Below, piece after piece: positions 4,683 through 5,887 of a stretch of DNA of 5,887 nt. Every line of letters begins with the position of its first letter. Within the stretch, counting starts at the first letter, position 1. The position numbers and the translations under genes were made by a program. Origin of the DNA: Actinomycetota bacterium (GTDB lineage: Bacteria > Actinomycetota > Humimicrobiia > Humimicrobiales > Humimicrobiaceae). The notes beneath the pieces were generated by a model. That model saw only the letters and a program-made list of their open reading frames with translations, was not told the origin of the DNA and ran no database searches. The DNA lies in assembly GCA_018399435.1 (NCBI GenBank), contig JAGYOJ010000101.1:1-5887 (forward strand), given 5' to 3'.

Positions 4683-5887
4683 TTAATTTACTATTCTAGG
4701 GTTTACCCATACTGCCCAGTCCTGTGTTGAAGAAGCATGGGCATAAACAAATATAATAACCTGGCCTGATCTGCCAGCCAATGGGCTAAGATCAATATCT
4801 AGGTTATCTAAAGAACCATCATAGGTATGAGAGGGGTCAGGCGGCACTGCTATAGAAATTATCCCACCTTCATAAAAGTGAAAAGCGAAAGTTACACCAT
4901 CTGTTGCAGTTGCACCTTCTATAAAACCTACTTTTGCTTTAAACCTTGCTCCTTCCGGTATAGTAATTACATCCGAGTATAATCCTTCTATAAAACCACC
5001 ACTAACCCATTCAGGGTGAGTTTCTAGGACTTTGGGATAGGTATTACCATCCTCTAGCCTTATATTAGTTTGATAGCAGGCAAATCCACGGGAATCACCC
5101 AATCCCACATCCCATAGGGGGGAATCCCCGGAACCATTTCTCCAATTAGCGCTTGGGGCTTTTTCTACTAAATCATAATAGAAGTGTACATATATGTCCT
5201 CGGACATGCTGTCTTCTCCTCCTTTTCCATCTGATACCGTAACTGTAATAGTGTAGTTGCCGCACTCTGAAGGAGTGGCCCAATTAATATTTTTGGCATG
5301 TATATCATCTACTGTACCTCCGCTAACATTCCAATTATAGGCAAGGCTATCCCCGTCTGGATCGGTTGCATTTACTCCTATACCATATGTTCTGTTTATG
5401 TATTTGGTACCCATTATAGTAATTTCAGATATTTCTGGGGCTCTATTTTCCTCTTCTTCACATCCCCAGCTAAGCTCTATGGAATCTGTTGCACTTCCTT
5501 CAGTATTAGTAGCAGTGGCAGTAAGGGTATAGGTTTCTGTAGGGTCATCTAGATTAATCTGGCATTTAGTAGAGCCCCAGGCACCACCACTATCGTCTCT
5601 TGAATAATCTATATTTGGTGTAGGGGTACCTGTAACTATAGCTTCTATTATGTAGTAGCATACACCATCTGCAGATGAATAAGTGGGCCCTTCATATATT
5701 CCAAGGGAGATGGTGGGAGCCACCCCTTCTACTTCTTCATCTTCGCTAGGCTCTTCTCCGGAAACTTCTTCTGTTGTCTCTTCTGTGGGTTCTTCTTCAG
5801 AAACTTCTTCTACAATTTCATCCTCTTCTTTTAATCCATCCCCTTCTTCTATGCCAATTTTCTCGTCCTGGGGTGTCTGTTGTTGGC
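4683..5887 (-). CDS. Ig-like/PKD-like multi-domain extracellular protein, probable lipoprotein, 5' end outside window
   Basis: The frame stays open to the window edge, giving at least 400 residues ending at TAA 4683-4685. The GTG at 5721-5723 is internal. Residue numbers count from the first full codon at the edge. Residues 1-54 are an acidic Glu/Thr/Ser/Pro linker. About 55-142 form an Ig-like domain. About 143-235 form a PKD or cadherin-like domain with DPDGD at 175-179 (possible Ca2+ site) and SDGKGG at 218-223. About 236-400 form a beta-rich C-terminal domain with DSRGF (264-268), a conserved-looking LEDGNTYPKVLETHP stretch (277-291) and QDWAVWV near the end. It resembles carbohydrate-binding-like sandwich domains by composition only. 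Five cysteines (76, 108, 142, 208, 270) could form disulfides. It is probably exported and anchored by the missing N-terminus. Adhesion or ligand binding is an inference; no enzyme motif is visible. It is convergent with oadB, 110 nt away. Confidence 0.8.
   Translation of the reverse strand, partial: QQQTPQDEKIGIEEGDGLKEEDEIVEEVSEEEPTEETTEEVSGEEPSEDEEVEGVAPTISLGIYEGPTYSSADGVCYYIIEAIVTGTPTPNIDYSRDDSGGAWGSTKCQINLDDPTETYTLTATATNTEGSATDSIELSWGCEEEENRAPEISEITIMGTKYINRTYGIGVNATDPDGDSLAYNWNVSGGTVDDIHAKNINWATPSECGNYTITVTVSDGKGGEDSMSEDIYVHFYYDLVEKAPSANWRNGSGDSPLWDVGLGDSRGFACYQTNIRLEDGNTYPKVLETHPEWVSGGFIEGLYSDVITIPEGARFKAKVGFIEGATATDGVTFAFHFYEGGIISIAVPPDPSHTYDGSLDNLDIDLSPLAGRSGQVIIFVYAHASSTQDWAVWVNPRIVN

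Noticed and set aside
5298..5552. 84-codon plus-strand open frame opposite the surface protein gene
   Set aside because: It lies entirely antisense to the well-supported PKD/Ig-like coding region, has no ribosome binding site, and its composition follows from the opposite strand.
5721..5723. GTG as the start of the minus-strand protein
   Set aside because: The same frame continues open for 54 more codons to the window edge as an acidic linker, no ribosome binding site precedes this GTG, and it would leave an extracellular-type protein without an export signal.

Overview
The window is AT-rich bacterial DNA. It carries one compact plus-strand operon, birA-oadG-oadA-oadB (666-4572), flanked by a long stretch without genes on the left (1-665) and a convergent, incomplete gene for an extracellular multi-domain protein on the right (4683 to the window edge). 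The operon encodes a membrane sodium-pumping oxaloacetate decarboxylase plus the ligase that biotinylates it. That points to an anaerobic or fermentative bacterium living partly on a Na+ gradient. The phylum cannot be fixed from the sequence alone. The OadA variant and the style of the surface protein recall, from memory only, anaerobic lineages such as spirochaetes, Fusobacteria or candidate phyla like Atribacterota.

Layout. 1-665: stop codons in every frame, no convincing gene or known RNA. It holds a few short inverted and direct repeats, some short open segments that might be gene remnants, and a plausible promoter just before birA. 666-1394: birA, a biotin protein ligase without a DNA-binding domain. 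1388-1606: oadG, the small membrane gamma subunit, whose start overlaps the end of birA by 7 nt. 1625-3421: oadA, carboxyltransferase plus biotin carrier, GTG start behind a good Shine-Dalgarno site. 3436-4572: oadB, the Na+-translocating membrane subunit. 4573-4682: convergent intergenic gap with two weak AT-only hairpins. 4683-5887, minus strand: an acidic linker, an Ig-like domain, a PKD-like domain and a C-terminal beta-sandwich. The 5' end lies outside the window.

How the genes work together. BirA attaches biotin to Lys564 of OadA. The OadA carboxyltransferase moves the carboxyl group from oxaloacetate to that biotin, giving pyruvate. OadG anchors OadA to OadB. OadB decarboxylates carboxybiotin and exports Na+. 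All four genes are spaced tightly enough (overlap, 18 nt, 14 nt) to be one transcript. The minus-strand protein is functionally unrelated as far as can be seen.

No clearly new system is visible. The most notable points are the altered biotin-pocket residues in OadA, the placement of birA as the operon's first gene, the likely lipoprotein cysteine exactly at the right window edge, and the unexplained 665 bases at the left.
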